In this document: piece after piece, positions 45,799 through 54,468 of the stretch | Layout of the letters: the number at the start of each line of letters is the position of its first letter | Numbering within the stretch: the first letter of the stretch is position 1 | Source of the DNA: an uncultured Dysgonomonas sp. | GTDB lineage: Bacteria; Bacteroidota; Bacteroidia; Bacteroidales; Dysgonomonadaceae | Assembly (NCBI GenBank): GCA_900556485.1 | Contig: USOX01000003.1 | Span: 62,001-126,000, forward strand | Direction of reading: 5' to 3' | Length of the DNA: 64,000 bases | Translations under genes and position numbers: made by a program | The notes under the pieces: generated by a model | What the model was told of the DNA's origin: nothing | Databases searched by the model: none | What the model saw: the letters and a program-made list of their open reading frames with translations, nothing else

Positions 45799-48207
45799 TT
45801 AAAACTCAGCTATAAATTTCACATTTATCTGCCGCCCGGTGAGGTAATTAGGCACGGCATATTGCTGATTATTCACATCTGTAACCCAGTTATATGAATT
45901 GGTATTTTGCATATCGAAAATATTAAAGACATCCAACCCCAGCCATATATTTTTAAATGAACTTAAGAAGCTGTTACTATTGCGGATTGCGAAATGCTCA
46001 CCCAACACTTGCCACGAGAAGCCAATATCTATCCGCTTATAAGAAGGTGTACGAAAATAACCATACTCATACCCTTTATAAGGAGCTGATACAGGCAATC
46101 CTTGCGACCATACAGCCCGCAGATTCATCCTTAATCGTTCGTATCCCCGCAGATAATCCTGATAATAAAGAGCCAGATTGTAACGTTGATCGGTAGGCAG
46201 AGGCACTTTTACACCGTTTATATCCTGTTCGGTCTTCATATACGAAAGGCTTATCCAGCTATCTGCTCCCGGCAGAAACTCGCCATACAGCTTTACATCG
46301 GCACCCATCGAGTAACCTTTGGCTATATTCTCGCCTGCATATCTTATTTTTACATTGTTTATTGTATATGGAATAAGATCCGACAGTTTTTTATAATATA
46401 CCTCACCGGATAGTTTAAATGGCGATTGCCCCTCCTTCACTCCGAAATAATAATCGGTGCCTAATACTATCTGATAAGACTTTTGCGATTTTATATCTTT
46501 ATTCAGCTCTACTATATTATTTCCGTTTGCATCGGTTGTTATCCTTTGTAGCTCTTTATAGAAAGGAGCCTGACAATATACACCTCCCGAAATACGGAAC
46601 GATATATTATCCATAGCCGAAGGAACAAAGGCCAGTGCTGCACGCGGACTAACAATCAATTCTTTATTAAAATCCCAATAGCTTGCCCTTACCCCTGCAT
46701 TGAGGATAAAAAGCCCGCTTCCGGTTTCGAAACGAAAAACATCCTGTAAATAGCCCGAAAAACGGGACGAACTAATATCCTGATCCGATTTCAGGTTGAA
46801 ATACATATTTACATCGCTCCCACCCGATGGAAGAGAGTATCCTGCCGAATCGCGCATTTCCCATTCCTTTATCTTATCTGTAATCTCTTCATGTTGATAG
46901 GTTAAACCCCATTTTAATAAATGATTATCTATCTTGAGATCGCCAAAATGAGAAAAATTGTAAACATCCGATTCCAGCTTGTTACGGGCATGTTCTATAT
47001 ACCTGCCAATGCCAAGTATAGCCCCACTCGAACTGCCATCGCCAGATAATATGGCATCTTCGAGCAAGTAACTACCCTCTATATCATAACGTTCTTGTTC
47101 GTCGGACGAAAAGGTAGAACCGGTAAAACCTACATTCATATTATTGCCTATCTTTCCTTTCAAGGTTAAAGCTGCCTGATAGGTAAGGAATTTATCTTTT
47201 TCCCACCCATCGAAGTAGACTTTAAAGTTTTTAGGGGACATCAGCGTGCCAAAACTGGTTTCACGCGCTTTGGGTGTAAATTTATATACATTGTGAGAAT
47301 AATTCCCTAAAAAGCTGGCACTCCATCTATTAGACAGGGCATATGTCATATATGTTTGGATATCAATAAAGTCAGGATCATATTCTGCTTTTGTATCAGT
47401 AGTACTCAGCAGCGAACGGATAGTCTTATAACGTACTCCTGTCAACTGGGTAAATTTGCCGGACGAACTGCCTACATATGCATATCCGCCCATTAATCCA
47501 CCCGAAACCGCCCCTTCAAAATCTTTTGGCTTTTTGTAAGTAATATCCAGTACCGACGACATTTTATCACCGTATTCGGCACTGTATCCTCCTGCCGAGA
47601 AGCCTACTGTCTGCACCATATTGGGGTTTATAAAACTAAGTCCTTCCTGCTGAGCCGAACGTACAAGCAAAGGACGGTAAATTTCGATGCCGTTCACATA
47701 GACAATATTCTCGTCAAAGTTTCCACCACGAACAGAATACTGGCTACTAAGTTCATTCGTATTACTTACCCCTCCCATTGTTGCCAGCAACGACTCCAGG
47801 CTACCCCACGTATATGCAGGCCGCTTCACACCGATATAGTCGATACGCTCCATATTACTTGTGATCCTACGTTCTGCAGCTACAGTTACGGCTCCCAGTT
47901 CGTGATTGCCTTCTGCCATTTGCAAATCCACACCTCTCAAATCAGATGTAAGCGGAGGCAAGGGATATAAAACCTGCTGATAGCCTACCGAAGTAAACAG
48001 TATTGTGAGACTGTCTCCAGCAGGAACAATTAATGTATATTGTCCTTTTTCGTTAGTGAAAGTGCCATTCGATGTATGCAGCTGCGATACTGATACCAGA
48101 CTTATCGGTTCATTTTTTTCGTTAGTTACTGTTCCCGATATTTTTACTTTTTGAGCAAAAACAGAAACAGATATAATAAGTAAGATCAGTAACAGGCTCT
48201 TTTTCAT
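45799..48207 (-). CDS. TonB-dependent outer-membrane receptor with CarboxypepD_reg domain
   Basis: This 802-residue protein has a signal peptide (1-18, SVSVFAQ), an N-terminal carboxypeptidase-regulatory-like domain (about 22-100, VKISGTVTNEKNEPISLVSV, TNEKGQYTL, VGYQQV) and a TonB plug (about 115-225, SLESLLATMGGVSNTNELSSQYSVRGGNFDENIVYVNGIEIY, SAGGYSAEYGDKMSSVLDI). A 22-strand barrel follows, ending VKFIAEF. It is shorter than SusC proteins, there is no SusD partner, and no TonB box region is obvious. The substrate is unknown. Confidence 0.93.
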   Translation of the reverse strand: MKKSLLLILLIISVSVFAQKVKISGTVTNEKNEPISLVSVSQLHTSNGTFTNEKGQYTLIVPAGDSLTILFTSVGYQQVLYPLPPLTSDLRGVDLQMAEGNHELGAVTVAAERRITSNMERIDYIGVKRPAYTWGSLESLLATMGGVSNTNELSSQYSVRGGNFDENIVYVNGIEIYRPLLVRSAQQEGLSFINPNMVQTVGFSAGGYSAEYGDKMSSVLDITYKKPKDFEGAVSGGLMGGYAYVGSSSGKFTQLTGVRYKTIRSLLSTTDTKAEYDPDFIDIQTYMTYALSNRWSASFLGNYSHNVYKFTPKARETSFGTLMSPKNFKVYFDGWEKDKFLTYQAALTLKGKIGNNMNVGFTGSTFSSDEQERYDIEGSYLLEDAILSGDGSSSGAILGIGRYIEHARNKLESDVYNFSHFGDLKIDNHLLKWGLTYQHEEITDKIKEWEMRDSAGYSLPSGGSDVNMYFNLKSDQDISSSRFSGYLQDVFRFETGSGLFILNAGVRASYWDFNKELIVSPRAALAFVPSAMDNISFRISGGVYCQAPFYKELQRITTDANGNNIVELNKDIKSQKSYQIVLGTDYYFGVKEGQSPFKLSGEVYYKKLSDLIPYTINNVKIRYAGENIAKGYSMGADVKLYGEFLPGADSWISLSYMKTEQDINGVKVPLPTDQRYNLALYYQDYLRGYERLRMNLRAVWSQGLPVSAPYKGYEYGYFRTPSYKRIDIGFSWQVLGEHFAIRNSNSFLSSFKNIWLGLDVFNIFDMQNTNSYNWVTDVNNQQYAVPNYLTGRQINVKFIAEF

Positions 48208-48231
48208 TTAATGACTTTCATTTTATTACAG

Positions 48232-48239
48232 CAAATTTA
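48232..48239 (-). promoter_or_regulatory. putative -7 box of the TonB receptor gene
   Basis: On the minus strand TAAATTTG fits TAnnTTTG 25 bp before the start codon. A TTGTTGTTGT stretch (plus 48255-48266) is near the -33 position. Confidence 0.5.
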
Positions 48240-48461
48240 TAGATATATTTCGGGTACAACAACAATTAAGGAATGTAAACCGGATGGTAAAGATATTTTT
48301 AGCCAAAATAACAACACACTTTAGACTTTTGTATTTTACCAAATGGAAATAAAGTTTTACCCATTCTTTTCTATTTAACATTTTTGAGAAGCTTATCTTT
48401 GTAGTAGGAGTTTATACTAGAGTCGTTTCGACTTTAAAAATATTAACTCATATCCCTTAGC

Positions 48462-48554
48462 ATTGCGCACCTTGCGTAATCCTTTGCGTACCTTGCGGTT
48501 AAACCTTTTCTTACCGCAAAGAACGCAAAGAGTTTTCGCAAAGGACGCAAAGTT
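48462..48554. repeat. intergenic word-repeat palindrome (CGCAAAG type)
   Basis: Left arm 48462-48503 (words CCTTGCGTA and CCTTTGCGTA) and right arm 48511-48554 (CGCAAAGAACGCAAAG and CGCAAAGGACGCAAAG) are imperfect inverses around a short centre. The words recur about every 9-11 bp. It lies in the 395-bp divergent spacer between the TonB receptor gene and the SIMPL gene. Confidence 0.75.
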
Positions 48555-48602
48555 ATTAACTATCAAAAGATATTGAATAATAATCATTTAAAAGATACAA
48601 TT

Positions 48603-49328
48603 ATGAAAAAGATTTTAATTATTTCAGCATTGCTATACTCATCATTAGCAGCATTTGCCCAATATCCGCAAACACCGATGCAACCTTCTGTGCCTTACAT
48701 AGAAGTTATCGGAAGTGCCGAACAAGAAATAGAACCGGACGAAATCCGCCTTTCTGTAACTGTAGGTAACTACACCGACAAGAACATCCAAAAATTATCG
48801 TTAGAAGCTGCAGATAAGCGTTTTATGGAAACACTGACTACTGTAGGAATCAACAAAGACCAGATCATTCTGAAAGATGCTGCGACTAACAGCTACTGGA
48901 CATATAGAGGTAACCGTTCGCAAGAAAATATACGCTTAGAGAAACGTTACGAGCTTATAATTAAAAGCTCGGCTCAACTAAATCAACTACTCAACAATCT
49001 GCCCGGACCTAAAGAAGGCATCGTAAATGTAAATGTTACTGAACTGAAAAACAAAAACATAGCTGAGTATCGCAAAGAAGTGAAGATGCGTGCCTTGATT
49101 GCCGCAAAAGAGAAAGCAACTTATTTGCTTGAAAGTGTAGGCGACAAGATTGGCAAAACAATTTATGTGGAAGAGCTGGACGAAGACGTTTGGAACCAAC
49201 CACTAGCCAGAGGAATGTACTCTAACCTGAAAATGGAAGCAGCAATGGACGACATGGATGCCGGAGACGTGCAAATGCAAAAGATAAAGTTAAAATACCG
49301 CATGAAAGCACGTTTCACAATACACTAG
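48603..49328 (+). CDS. SIMPL (DUF541) domain periplasmic protein
   Basis: The start at 48603 puts the signal peptide (MKKILIISALLYSSLAAFAQ) first; the ATG 30 bp upstream would add a charged stretch before it. The 241-residue product has the SIMPL pattern: YIEVIGSAEQEIEPDEIRLSVTVG, LIIKSSAQLNQLLNNL, MRALIAAKEKATYLLESVGDKIGKTIYVEE and a final strand LKYRMKARFTI. The family is periplasmic or cell-surface and of uncertain function, with links to stress response and surface layers. It is followed by an intrinsic terminator. Confidence 0.88.
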   Translation: MKKILIISALLYSSLAAFAQYPQTPMQPSVPYIEVIGSAEQEIEPDEIRLSVTVGNYTDKNIQKLSLEAADKRFMETLTTVGINKDQIILKDAATNSYWTYRGNRSQENIRLEKRYELIIKSSAQLNQLLNNLPGPKEGIVNVNVTELKNKNIAEYRKEVKMRALIAAKEKATYLLESVGDKIGKTIYVEELDEDVWNQPLARGMYSNLKMEAAMDDMDAGDVQMQKIKLKYRMKARFTIH

Positions 49329-49352
49329 CAATTTAACTTATAGACTTCAAAC

Positions 49353-49382
49353 AAGGCTTTATCCTGATAGATAAAGCCTTTT
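49353..49382 (+). terminator. terminator of the SIMPL gene
   Basis: AAGGCTTTATC and GATAAAGCCTT make an 11-bp stem, followed by TTTTCTGG, 24 bp past the stop. Confidence 0.8.
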
Positions 49383-49461
49383 CTGGTTAAAAAGCTCAAT
49401 AAAATTGTTAAAATTTCAACCATCGTGAACATAATAAATAATAGTTGGTTATAATGTTGTG

Positions 49462-49526
49462 TAGTTTTGTAAAGTTTGTGTTAAGGTTTAATGATATAGT
49501 CTGCGACGTGATGTCGCGGACTTTTC
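49462..49526 (+). ncRNA. possible small RNA: -7 box plus terminator hairpin
   Basis: TAGTTTTG (49462-49469) lies in GTAGTTTTGTAAAGT, the same 15-mer found in the hairpin array at 16.4-16.9 kb. About 30 bp later AGTCTGCGAC ... GTCGCGGACT (49498-49522) forms a 10-bp stem followed by TTTTC. A transcript of about 50 nt is possible. There is no clear -33 box, so this is tentative. Confidence 0.35.
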
Positions 49527-49619
49527 AATTTTTATATAGAGGTGGTTATGGTGAGTTATGAATTATGAGTTATAAAGAATTTTCAGATATATAAAAACTC
49601 TGTGTGGTTAATATAAATA

Positions 49620-51596
49620 TCACTTCGAATTATATGCATCCGAATAATGATACTTCATCTGCAATGTAAACAGATCATCCTTGTCGCTATGCTTTATATT
49701 AAGCTCATCCACAATAATATATCTATGTGTAGCCAACTCATATACAGCAACAGACGAACCCAATTCTTTGAGCCATGCTGCCACTTCTGCTTTTACAGGC
49801 ATTGTTTGCACAGTAAATTCTTCGCTTGTGTTTTTGCTGAAAACGGTCTCTATACTGCTGGCAGAAGTTAAACCGGGTGTATGGGTTTTAAAAATGGCTG
49901 TAGTACCCGATTTGAAATCAGTCTGCTCGCTTCCTCCAAAATTGAAACTATTCCACCCTCCTAATGCATTAAGGAAAGCAAAATCGTTAAGCTTATACAA
50001 ATGGCTCGGTTGCAGCATAAATGTAAGCGGCCGGCTTACAATATTTCCATTACAACACAGATAAGCTTCCACCTTACCAGCTTTAGGGAAAAGAGCAGCA
50101 ATTTTATCTATAGACAAAGCTATTGTATTCACCATATTCAGGTTTTCAACTGCTATAACACTTTCTTCATCCATCTTTTTACCCAGATAACTACCCGACT
50201 GCGCATACACTTTATACAGGATACTTATTTTACATTCTTCATCACTATTCACCTTATTATCAGATAGTATAAAGTTGAAATATTGTTTCTGGTTTTCGAT
50301 ATGTGTTAATGTAGGCTGATTGCTCAGAGGTATTATTGTTTCTATATCCGTGAGGTTGCTCACGTCGAGTATATAAGGTGATAAGTCGTTAGCTTCCAAA
50401 GCCCGTGCATACCCAGTAAGGGTATAAAAAGCATCCGAATAAAAGAAAGGTTCGTTATTTACCCCATCCGAACGCTTTGCCACAAAACGGAAGCCCGAAA
50501 CCGTTCCGGCATCGCACCAGGTATCAGTATTCAGAAACTTGTCCGAATATTTATTCTGGTTGGAACAAATCGTATTTATATCGAACCAAAGAGGCTGTCC
50601 AAAATAAGATTTAGACAAAGTAGTCATATATGTTCTCCATTGGTTATCAATAGTTTGTACCTGTAAGGAGTCATTCTCTTTATAAATATCAAGGTGAATT
50701 TCGCACTCTCCAAAATTACGTGTTATAGAATCATTCTCCCCTGTATGCAGCGACTCACCCTCTGTCGAAATAGAAGCAGGGCACTGCATTATCTCAAATG
50801 TATATTTATTGCCGCTTCCTTTCGATATCAATTCTATTTTGTCCGCAGTATCAGGACTGATGGTAATATTATAATTTTCTTTGAAAAATGAATTTTTCAT
50901 CAGGCACATCCGCAAATTTTCAGCTGTGATCTCCGCATTGCTATTAAAAAAGAATGTAGAATTATCCACCAATTTGCGATCTAGTGTATATTTTATAATA
51001 TGATCTTTTTGTGTTTCGTATTCCCTGAAAATCAACTCTGTACTCTCATCATTCGTTCGCGAACCGATGGTGAAAGAGAAGTGGACACGATTGTCTTCGT
51101 CGGGATCGTAAGTATCCGAAGGATCGCCTTCTATTTTCATAAAATCGTAAAAATATTCTTCCATCTCCGGAATAATAATAAATGCATAATCGCTTCCGCT
51201 TCCTTTCGACTTTATAGCTATTCCATTATCTTCCATCTTTATATCGAACCGGTCTTTAAAAAAGACATTATTGCTGAGGCATGCAGCTATATTCTTTGCA
51301 GTTTCGTTATTTATCAGAAAAGTATCGGCCGAAACCTCGGACGGAAAATCCGTTCCTTTAAACTTATGAACTGTTTTCGTCTTCAGCTCCTGTATACTGA
51401 AATCGCATATCCTTTTCCGCAAGATAATTTCAGATTCGGTAGACTCGCGCACATAGGCAGCCCCTATTATATATAATACACTATCTACAAGTTTGTTACC
51501 CGATTCTTTTGTGTATTTATTACTAAATTCCACAAAGTTTGGATTGGCAGCCAACGAAAGAGGCGCAGGCTGTTTTATATTTGCTATTTTATTCAT
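49620..51596 (-). CDS. phage-like structural protein with internal duplication
   Basis: I do not recognise this 658-residue protein by name. It has no signal peptide and opens NIKQPAPLSLAANPNFVEFS, a start style common in tail or baseplate-type proteins of Bacteroidetes phages. It has an internal duplication: NETAKNIAACLSNNVFFKDR with GIAIKSKGSGSDYAFII (about residues 95-155), and TAENLRMCLMKNSFFKEN with IELISKGSGNKYTFEI (about 225-275). It lies in the same direction as three other phage-like genes, 209 bp downstream of the gp10-like gene. A tail or adhesion role is inferred from neighbours only. Confidence 0.6.
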   Translation of the reverse strand: MNKIANIKQPAPLSLAANPNFVEFSNKYTKESGNKLVDSVLYIIGAAYVRESTESEIILRKRICDFSIQELKTKTVHKFKGTDFPSEVSADTFLINNETAKNIAACLSNNVFFKDRFDIKMEDNGIAIKSKGSGSDYAFIIIPEMEEYFYDFMKIEGDPSDTYDPDEDNRVHFSFTIGSRTNDESTELIFREYETQKDHIIKYTLDRKLVDNSTFFFNSNAEITAENLRMCLMKNSFFKENYNITISPDTADKIELISKGSGNKYTFEIMQCPASISTEGESLHTGENDSITRNFGECEIHLDIYKENDSLQVQTIDNQWRTYMTTLSKSYFGQPLWFDINTICSNQNKYSDKFLNTDTWCDAGTVSGFRFVAKRSDGVNNEPFFYSDAFYTLTGYARALEANDLSPYILDVSNLTDIETIIPLSNQPTLTHIENQKQYFNFILSDNKVNSDEECKISILYKVYAQSGSYLGKKMDEESVIAVENLNMVNTIALSIDKIAALFPKAGKVEAYLCCNGNIVSRPLTFMLQPSHLYKLNDFAFLNALGGWNSFNFGGSEQTDFKSGTTAIFKTHTPGLTSASSIETVFSKNTSEEFTVQTMPVKAEVAAWLKELGSSVAVYELATHRYIIVDELNIKHSDKDDLFTLQMKYHYSDAYNSK

Positions 51597-51805
51597 GTTT
51601 AGTGCACCCCTAGCCCCACCCAGCCTCCCCCAAAGGGGAAGAGTTCAAACTAGATGAAATGAGGGGATTTTTTTAGTTATATGTTGTGATTACTTACTGC
51701 GGATTTCAAATCCGCTATTAGGAACTTTCGGATTACAACCAAAGGTCAGCGGAACGCAGTATAGCTAAATCCGAAAGAACAGAAAAGCTTATTATTCATT
51801 TTTCA
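51597..51805. repeat. repeat-rich spacer in the phage-like block
   Basis: This 209-bp spacer contains a CCCCAAAGGGG stretch at about 51630-51642, also seen near 52990-53010. A perfect palindrome GCGGATTT-C-AAATCCGC lies at about 51700-51716, and a longer dyad CTTTCGGATT ... AATCCGAAAG at about 51724-51769. A TTATTCATTTTTCA element then runs into the 3' end of the next gene. Confidence 0.6.
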
Positions 51806-52261
51806 CTATTCATTCTTCATTAATACCCTCAACACTTCCTCTGCCCACTTATCTTCGAAAAGCCGTTCGATTTCCTCCTCCAATGTTGCCAGAATTGGTC
51901 GCCCTTCGTACCCATCGCGCCAGATAGCCCTGCTGATAAGAAACAAAGTACTATTGTCGGTGGGGATTCCCCGTTCCAAGGCCCAGTCACGAAGTGCATC
52001 AAGCGGAGGCTGCTTACCGGATCGGGGTTTACGTCCATTTTCGATATACTCTATATAATTGTCGAACAATACACGCACCACTACCGATTGCCCCTGATTG
52101 AGAACCTCTACCTGAGCGCTGTTTTCGAGAGCACTGCTTTTAAGTGTATTTTTACCTGCCTTTCTGTTCGTTGCTATATCGTCGCGGCTTAACAGGCTTT
52201 TCGACAACTGGAGCACATCATCGCAGATGGCATTCATAACCTGTTCCAAATTGTTATCCAT
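51806..52261 (-). CDS. phage tail-completion type protein (HK97 gp10-like)
   Basis: This 151-residue protein has the pattern of HK97 gp10-type head-tail joining or tail-completion proteins. A helical N-terminus is followed by SAQVEVLNQGQSVVVRVLFDNYIEYIENGRKPRSGKQPPLDALRDWALERGI, and SRAIWRDGYEGRPILATLEEEIERLF follows. It overlaps the upstream gene by 8 bp. Its last residues, LMKNE and the stop, come from a repeat element like the one that ends the portal gene. No frameshift is visible, so it may still be made. Confidence 0.7.
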   Translation of the reverse strand: MDNNLEQVMNAICDDVLQLSKSLLSRDDIATNRKAGKNTLKSSALENSAQVEVLNQGQSVVVRVLFDNYIEYIENGRKPRSGKQPPLDALRDWALERGIPTDNSTLFLISRAIWRDGYEGRPILATLEEEIERLFEDKWAEEVLRVLMKNE

Positions 52262-52805
52262 CTTTCCGTACTTTTATATCAAAATCGGGTAACTTATGTA
52301 TAAATATCTCACAGTTATTAGCAGGCAAAAGGTCATATTCTGCAAGCCGGCTCTCTTTTGTTTCGGCAATATCCGAATCGAACTGTTCGTTTATCAAACA
52401 TAAGTTTTGCATATTTACCTGTGTGAAATTTATCGAAAAACGACAGCCACAAGCATTATTATCATAATAGTTGCGCAAAGTGGTATAAGTCCAGTCGGGG
52501 CGGATATTTATCATAGAATCCTTATCCTGCTTTATCCGTTCTATAATATTCAGCCCAATTGAGAAAGCAAGGCTTTGTAGTTTCTCTACCGACTGCGTAT
52601 CATCAGGAAGAAAAAGGATGGAAAAATTAACCGTACTTACAAAAAGATTATCCTGATTGCGCCCTGTCAATGGATCTTCGAGCCAGAAGAGCGGATGAGT
52701 TTCTTTTCCGCTTCCAAGCTCATAGTTGCGGTTGTAATAAAAGCTTTGGATAGTTTTGTGTTCCTGTGCCTGCCGTTTAAATGTATTAATAATATTGTTA
52801 ATCAT
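52254..52805 (-). CDS. phage tail-terminator type protein
   Basis: This 183-residue protein has no signal peptide. It begins with a helix (INNIINTFKRQAQEHKTIQSFYYN), then PLFWLEDPLTGRNQDNLFVSTVNFSILFLPDD and a second half with YDNNACGCRFSINFTQVNMQNLCL. The size, position just before a gp10-like gene, and a DNLFVSTVNFSILFL-type strand suggest a tail-terminator or minor tail protein; I cannot name a specific family. It is translationally coupled to the next gene by an 8-bp overlap. Confidence 0.6.
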   Translation of the reverse strand: MINNIINTFKRQAQEHKTIQSFYYNRNYELGSGKETHPLFWLEDPLTGRNQDNLFVSTVNFSILFLPDDTQSVEKLQSLAFSIGLNIIERIKQDKDSMINIRPDWTYTTLRNYYDNNACGCRFSINFTQVNMQNLCLINEQFDSDIAETKESRLAEYDLLPANNCEIFIHKLPDFDIKVRKDG

Positions 52806-52832
52806 ACTCTTATAGCATTTAGTTTATTCGAG

Positions 52833-52847
52833 GTGTAATAATTACAC
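52833..52847. promoter_or_regulatory. palindromic operator-like site, copy 1
   Basis: GTGTAATAATTACAC is a perfect 15-bp palindrome. An identical copy lies 54 bp downstream, and both are followed by AAT. The regulator is unknown. Confidence 0.6.
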
Positions 52848-52886
52848 AATGTTAATTATTAGTTAATTTTTGAATTTTATTTTCCA

Positions 52887-52901
52887 GTGTAATAATTACA
52901 C
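52887..52901. promoter_or_regulatory. palindromic operator-like site, copy 2, abutting a -7 box
   Basis: The second GTGTAATAATTACAC lies 2 bp before TATCTTTG (52904-52911), a TAnnTTTG box. That places it in the promoter spacer, where a bound protein would block RNA polymerase. Confidence 0.65.
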
Positions 52902-52917
52902 AATATCTTTGTATTGC

Positions 52918-52987
52918 GAAGATAAAATAGGTCAGTAGTTTAGAGGACTGTGTATAAGAGGTTTGTACTTATCACAGTCCTTTTTTT
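52918..52987 (+). ncRNA. candidate small regulatory RNA, about 70 nt
   Basis: A -7 box (52904-52911) predicts a start near 52918. A 13-bp stem (GGACTGTG and ATAAG paired with CTTAT and CACAGTCC, one bulged T) at 52945-52980 is followed by seven T. There is no ATG-led frame worth noting. The upstream gene reads away on the other strand, so this promoter-terminator unit serves its own transcript. Two palindromes precede it. Confidence 0.6.
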
Positions 52988-53042
52988 GTAGCCCCCTATC
53001 CCCAAAGGGGGAAAAATACCTCTCGTCTCCATCGCTATCATC

Positions 53043-53103
53043 GCTACCGCGCGATTGTATCGCGTGGTGATATAGAAGCCACGCGATACAATCGCGCGGT
53101 AGC
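53043..53103. repeat. REP-like double palindrome, perfect copy
   Basis: Two perfectly inverse 25-bp arms (53043-53067 and 53079-53103) flank 11 bp. Each arm, CTACCGCGCGATTGTATCGC plus GTGG, is itself nearly palindromic around CGCGAT-TGT-ATCGCG, so the element can fold as one long hairpin or two short ones. Confidence 0.85.
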
Positions 53104-53175
53104 CTAAGTCTTAGAAACTTCTCTGTCTTACCTGCTTTTCGAATTTAAACTGATCTTCCTCCGCCTTCGATTTAT

Positions 53176-53868
53176 CTATCCGATAGAGGAGAAACCCGAA
53201 AACTTCGACAGCTGCTTTTCGAGTAATCGTATCAAATAGGTATATCTTATCCTCTGCCAGATCGGCAATAGTTTTATACCATCCCCATTTACTACAAAAG
53301 TCTTTGTATCCTTTAGAAATCGGTTTGCCTGTGCCACCACCGCTGAATAATGGCTCAAAATCGCATCTGATTCTTTCTTTTTGTGCAAAAAAAAAGCGAC
53401 CAACGGCATAACTTTATCACAGGAAAGGTTACGGAAAAGCTCTTTTCTGTCGGCAATAATGTCAGTATCATATTCTTCGTGTAGAGGGCGGCATACAATA
53501 GCCAGTAATTCAGATATTTTGGTCTGGCTATCGCCTGTGAGGGTTTCTTCGATGTCTATCCACTCACCAAGGGTGAGCTTATCATAAAAGCTTGCAAAAT
53601 AATCTTTTCCGTCAATTACAATTTTGTCTGACGGATCAAAATCGGTATTATTCAGAAAACTTGTTGCCTCAGTAAGCGCATCAAACAATTCTGTGGGAGA
53701 ATTGAGGACAAGATCAGGGTCGATATGACATATATCGGCCACAAAGTGTATATATCCCGCCTTATCTTGCGGAATATTCATAAACCATTTTTCGTAGTCG
53801 CCTAGTTTTACATCCTGCCACGAAGCGGGCACATTAAATTTGTGGTTGTTGAAATCAATTTTAAGCAT
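53176..53868 (-). CDS. phage tail-assembly-chaperone type protein
   Basis: This 230-residue soluble protein starts LKIDFNNHKFNVPASWQDVKLGDYEKW and continues with DYFASFYDKLTLGEWIDIEETLTGD, SELLAIVCRPLHEEYDTDII and DKVMPLVAFFLHKKKESDAIL. This order (small domain, LTLGEW-type strand-helix, PL, FFL helix) resembles tail-assembly chaperones and similar proteins in Bacteroidetes prophages. It reads in the same direction as three more phage-like genes but is separated from them by 370 bp holding the sRNA candidate and a REP element. Confidence 0.55.
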   Translation of the reverse strand: MLKIDFNNHKFNVPASWQDVKLGDYEKWFMNIPQDKAGYIHFVADICHIDPDLVLNSPTELFDALTEATSFLNNTDFDPSDKIVIDGKDYFASFYDKLTLGEWIDIEETLTGDSQTKISELLAIVCRPLHEEYDTDIIADRKELFRNLSCDKVMPLVAFFLHKKKESDAILSHYSAVVAQANRFLKDTKTFVVNGDGIKLLPIWQRIRYTYLIRLLEKQLSKFSGFSSIG

Positions 53869-53934
53869 ATTCTTTTTTATGCATAGATAAAGAATTGCTT
53901 TTTTGATAACAGTTTATTAAGAAATTTGTAAAAA

Positions 53935-53974
53935 AAAAGAGCCCTGCATAACAATTCTGATGCAGGGCTCTTTT
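53935..53974 (-). terminator. terminator of the lipoprotein gene
   Basis: AAAAGAGCCCTGCAT and ATGCAGGGCTCTTTT form a perfect 15-bp stem; the A-run gives a T-run on the minus strand. It lies 17 bp past the stop of 53991-54365. Confidence 0.85.
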
Positions 53975-53990
53975 GAAAAGAAATTATATT

Positions 53991-54365
53991 TTATTTTTTA
54001 ATGTAAACAGCACCGTCTTCACCGTCACCAACATACATCATTTTATTGTCTGATACAATGAGTTTATCATTCTCTACAGTTCCATCATCTTCTTTATACG
54101 TCAGTGTTAAATTCGGATGATCGTAAGTGTAAGTTCCTTCATAAGAACCATCATATTCATTTCCGCCATAAGTCTCTACCCAAGTACCAACAAAAGTATT
54201 CTTAGAGAAAGTTAAAGTCGTTCTGTACGTTTCTCCATTACCATAGTCTCCATAATACTCCCAAGTAGTACCATTCAATGATTTATCGTCATCGTCATCA
54301 GAACATGAAGGCAATGCTAACAATACAGCCGCAAACAAAAAGATAAAAAATTTCGTAAAATTCAT
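53991..54365 (-). CDS. small lipocalin-like lipoprotein, copy 1
   Basis: This 124-residue lipoprotein has a lipobox (LALPSC, Cys21) and an acidic run SDDDDD. A single beta-rich domain follows (LNGTTWEYYGDYGNGETYRT, FSKNTFVGTWVETYGG, GTYTYDHPNLTLTY, MMYVGDGEDG) like a small lipocalin or META-type fold. It is a clear paralogue of the next gene upstream, sharing the first 30 residues, FSKNTF and GTYTYDHP. Each copy has its own terminator, so each is its own transcript. The function is unknown; it is probably exposed on the outer membrane. Confidence 0.85.
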   Translation of the reverse strand: MNFTKFFIFLFAAVLLALPSCSDDDDDKSLNGTTWEYYGDYGNGETYRTTLTFSKNTFVGTWVETYGGNEYDGSYEGTYTYDHPNLTLTYKEDDGTVENDKLIVSDNKMMYVGDGEDGAVYIKK

Positions 54366-54468
54366 TTGATTAAGTTTTCGTAGTTTATATTAAAGTCTTT
54401 TAACGTTGGCAAAGATAAATAATTTTTCAATATAACAATGTTAAAAAATAAAATATCGAGTAAATAAA

